From assembly GCA_011947345.1 (NCBI GenBank), contig JAAVTG010000637.1, positions 214,750 through 278,749 on the forward strand: 64,000 nucleotides of DNA, read 5' to 3'. The stretch's first letter is position 1. Every line of letters begins with the position of its first letter. Below are positions 61,112 to 64,000 of this stretch, piece by piece. Source of the DNA: Phytophthora quininea (taxonomy: Eukaryota > Oomycota > Peronosporomycetes > Peronosporales > Peronosporaceae). Below the pieces are notes generated by a model. The model ran no database searches, was not told the DNA's origin, and saw only the letters and a list, made by a program, of their open reading frames with translations. Both the position numbers and the translations under genes were made by a program.

Positions 61112-62841
61112 CTACTGACAAGCTTGCTGCAGTGCATTCACCACTTCGTTGGAAGCTTTGTACTTTGCAGGACGAAGACAAGGGAACTGGAACTCCGGAG
61201 TCTCCTTGGAGTGGGGGAACTTGCGCTGCACCACGACTGGCGGGTGGGTCTCGGGGTTGTTCGTGTGCGCTGCTGCGTTCTGCGACCGTCGGAACGCTCG
61301 GAGCTGGTGTTGAACCTTCCGCTGGGCCAGATCTCGACACTTGTCGCTCTTGTCGCGAATCCGATCAAGAGCGCGCGGGGTGAAGGAGAAATACGGCGAG
61401 AAGCAGTCGACGCGGTTGAGCAACGAGCTCCACCGTCGGGGAATCGCCTACGACCGTGTACGCACGCGTTTGCTGGCCCGCGATAAACATCTCGAAGCCG
61501 AAGAAGCCTGCGCTCTCTTCAGTATGGAATGGTACACGCGATCGAACCGCGTGCACTTGCTGCTTCCATGAGTGAGACCCAGACGGCCATCGGTGACGAC
61601 GTTCGTATTGAATGTCGACTTCCAGTCGCACACGACCGGATCTCACAACGTAGAACGCGCCGACCGATTCTCCTTGCGTGTACAAGACTTCTCCTCTCTT
61701 AAGCGGCACATCGATCGAGACGAGCTCGAAGAAATGCAGTTTGTTCTCTACACAGTCGCGAAACAGCGTCACTTCGGTGTGCAGCCAGTTGACAAGGTGC
61801 TTTCGTCGTCGTGTTTGACACCTCGCCAACGTTTTGTGGTAGTCCTCGGCCATGATCATCAGCAATTCGCACCCAATCGCAGGTTGTATCGTCGAAACTC
61901 CGGCCGCATTGCCAGGATGGAGTGGCAATGCAGCCTGCACATCAGCACCGCGGGTGGCGTTCTCCAGCTGAAGGGCGATGTCTCCAAACGCAGCGTTTTT
62001 CGTGACGGCGGCCACCTTTTCGCCATCAATAAGAATGTGCACCTCGCCACTCAAAATGAGATAGCAGGCGTCACCAAGATCGCCTTTGCGAAAGACAAAT
62101 TCGTGCGGACGGAAGGCTCGGTAGCGAGCCAGCTTGGCGATTTCGGTGGCCTGGTTCAGGTAAGAAGGTCGACATGGACGGGATCTTCATGATCCAGCGA
62201 GCGATGCACTGCAACTCGACGATATTGCGGTCGCCCGGTTCTTTCGGGACGCCCTGCTGCAAGATCTCCTCATCCGTGACGACGTGGTCCGAGAAGCGGG
62301 GAAAGAAGACTTGGAAGTCCTTCCGTTCTCGAATCCACGCCGGGAAAACTTCGCGATCCCCTCCACTTTGTACTGGCGCTGGCGTCGGTGCTGTAATCGC
62401 AGAAGTGGTGGTTGTCGGTCTCACTTCTTGAACTTCCGGTTGTCTGGTACTGTCGTCGTCCCTGTTGTCCATAACTTCAGACGCATTTCGAACGAGAGGG
62501 AGTTTGCTCTCTTTCCGAACTGTTTTATCGCGAGGCGAATGGATGGGAACGGTATGCGGCCTCACAATGTCGAGAAGAGTGACGAAGCCATCTCGACCGC
62601 TGTTTCTCGCACTGAGCTCGCGAGGAGAACTGAGAGCATTCGCAGACGAGTGGAGCGCCTTGAGCTCGGACACGCCCGCTGAATTTTTAGCCATCATTGC
62701 TGCGGCGATGGCCGACGTCGCTCGCGCCGACGCCACTACGAACTTGGTGTACACATAGATTGGGTTTGTCGACTGGGTGGTCGGGCCTCGAGGAGTTTGC
62801 TTCTGCTGCATATGCTGTTGCCCTTGCTGTTGAGATGCCAT
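61112..62841 (-). CDS. Protein with two cyclic-nucleotide-binding domains, frame breaks
   Basis: The ATG at 62841 opens a Gln- and Ser-rich N-terminal region of about 190 residues (MASQQQGQQHMQQKQTPRG). The first cyclic-nucleotide-binding domain follows, with YRAFRPHEFVFRKGDLGDAC, LSGEVHILIDGEKV and the phosphate-binding-like FGDIALQLENATR. A second has VPLKRGEVLYTQGESVGAFY, VVRSGRVRLEV and FFGFEMFIAG. A basic tail ends at 61112. No kinase or channel segment is seen, so it may be a regulatory, cAMP- or cGMP-responsive protein; the ligand is unknown. In both domains the usual Arg of the phosphate cassette (RxA) is not obvious in the second copy, so it may not bind. Frames change near 62166 and 61425. 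Confidence 0.68.
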
Positions 62842-63731
62842 CGCTGGGTGAGGATTAGCAGACACGAGGAATCAAGGCTTCAGCATAACGTGAAGTGCCA
62901 ATGTCGAGCATTTTCAGCGACTATATTTACTAGTTTACGTGTTGTCCTCTTCTTCGAGGACGAGCGTCAGTTTCCACTAAAGATAGCAAGCTAAGAATCA
63001 GCCACAACGTCCATTTCATCAGCGATCACAGTTCAACGAGTGCGGAGATCGATCGTTCTCTGCATTGACATCGACGCAACGCCAAATTGCTGGGCGCCGG
63101 TGTTGCCTGCAGAGTGTGGGCGCTATAGTGACTTGGTGGCGGAGGCGGTTTGTACTTGGCTAGGTTCATCAGATCCGCCGAATCCCACGACAACGTCACT
63201 TTCACCGGAATGCGGAGCTGACCAACACTTCAACGCCAACAACTCGTGGTAACGCGGCAACCATATCCAAAACAGTGAAAGTCCTCAACACGATATTGAG
63301 TTTTAAGCCCCAACTACCTCGTCAAAAGAAGGGGAGAAAAATGAAAACCAACGCCGGCAACCGGTTTTCCGTGATTGCCGAGAAGCTTGACGGTTCTGCT
63401 GCCTGCAAGATGCTGACTCAGCAGAAGTGGGAATGGGCCCGTGGGGCCGAGGCTGCTGCGGATTCGGGTGGGGCCGCGGCTGGGGATGGGGATGGTAGAG
63501 CTCTCAAGCCGCCAGGCCTGGTCAAGCGAACGCTGCTCGAACTGCTCTGACATCCAGCTCGGTTCCTCTGCATTTACCATTGCACACTCGCTAATCAATC
63601 AATTCAATCAAAATGAACAGATCGCTTTTTGCGCTTCAACTTGCCTTTGAACCGAACTTTGTAGCGTATTAGGGCGTTTTAAAGGTACCTTTCTCGTAGA
63701 TAGCAAAAGAGTCGGCAAAGTTTTCGCCAAG
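62842..63731. other. Divergent intergenic region with small open frames
   Basis: Two plus-strand frames (63040-63252 and 63275-63550) begin with GTG, not ATG, and have no recognisable features. I do not call them genes. The region should hold the promoters of the cyclic-nucleotide-binding gene and of IFT144. Confidence 0.4.
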
Positions 63732-64000
63732 ATGCTGATGATCTTCTCGGTGGACGCGCGCCACCACGGCGCCGGGCCCGTCAAGTACGCGTGGGACCCG
63801 CACGGCAACTACGTGGCGTCCTCGGGCACGTCTCGCGTGGCGCACATCTTCGGCCGGCGCGGCAAACTCGTGGACCAGATCGTGCCGCCGTCGCCGAGGT
63901 GCGTCGCGTAGAGCGACTCGCTCTTATGACTTGTTGTTGTTTCTCTTAAAACTAACTGGTTCTCTAAAAGTATGTGTACGCTGTTGGAGTGGAGCGAAAA
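63732..64000 (+). CDS. Intraflagellar transport protein IFT144/WDR19, N terminus, two exons
   Basis: Exon 1 (63732-63898) starts MLMIFSVDARHHGAGPVKYA and contains GNYVASSGTSRVAHIFGRRG, matching the first WD40 blade of WDR19/IFT144. A 72-base intron follows (63899-63970, donor GTGCGT, acceptor TCTAAAAG). Exon 2 resumes in phase with MCTLLEWSE and runs off the window. IFT144 is a subunit of the IFT-A complex that carries retrograde cargo in cilia and flagella. In an oomycete this fits flagellated zoospores. The rest of the about 1,300-residue protein lies outside the window. Confidence 0.82.

Noticed and set aside
63040..63550. Two small plus-strand frames before IFT144
   Set aside because: They begin with GTG and show no signal peptide, motif or promoter; kept as intergenic.
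1..64000. CRISPR arrays, tRNA and rRNA genes
   Set aside because: No regularly spaced repeats or recognisable tRNA or rRNA sequence was found while reading; a tRNA scan was not possible here.

Overview
The window looks like nuclear DNA of a plant-pathogenic oomycete, most likely Phytophthora. The evidence is a set of core promoters of the oomycete type (a CTCATTYY initiator followed by a CAATTTG-like flank, 19-53 bases before the start codon), short spacing between housekeeping genes, a trypsin-fold protein of the glucanase-inhibitor type that lacks its catalytic residues, a full-size PDR/ABCG transporter, small secreted proteins, and oomycete-style transposons (Crypton tyrosine recombinases, PIF/Harbinger, pogo-like, hAT, Ty3).

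Layout. 1-1046: 5' part of an unidentified conserved gene (minus). 1172-4950: two near-identical 1.75-kb tandem units, each with a secreted elastin-like repeat protein, plus a third partial unit running into an FKBP-TPR prolyl isomerase. 6114-8817: two divergent alcohol dehydrogenase (ADH) genes. 9002-10612: an inverted and a direct partial copy of the 1.75-kb unit. 10613-20728: transposons, including a pogo-like element (13777-20728, 29-bp inverted ends, TA duplication) that carries a Harbinger element (13966-16167, CTAG duplication) and a Crypton (about 17341-20081). The whole stack sits in a second, truncated copy of the FKBP 5' region. 20892-25425: three more ADH copies, a hAT remnant and a hammerhead-ribozyme-like motif. 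25618-28506: PPR-like mitochondrial protein. 29006-33836: a small Cys-rich secreted protein and the PDR transporter with a 122-bp promoter duplication. 33904-43342: decayed PPR-like copies, a PX-domain gene, mitochondrial release factor 1, an ADH pseudogene and an old elastin-like remnant. 43596-57327: four more ADH copies, a second Crypton split by a Ty3 retrotransposon with identical 187-bp LTRs, and the glucanase-inhibitor-like gene. 57946-64000: propionyl-CoA carboxylase alpha, a secreted Thr-rich protein, a cyclic-nucleotide-binding protein and the start of IFT144/WDR19.

The ADH family dominates: ten copies, of which four are intact, three have one short indel, and three are clear pseudogenes. 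Two of the pseudogenes share the same stop codon and the same 2-base deletion. They belong to the NADP-preferring cinnamyl/medium-chain zinc ADH group and probably reduce aldehydes. Expansion of the ADH, PPR-like and elastin-like families together with nested transposons gives a birth-and-death, accessory character to the region between about 1 and 57 kb. The last 6.7 kb is ordinary housekeeping sequence.

Caution: many reading frames are broken by one missing base in a short homopolymer. This includes three breaks in the carboxylase and four in the Ty3 element whose LTRs are identical. Many of these are probably sequencing errors, so genes called here as frameshifted may be intact in the organism.
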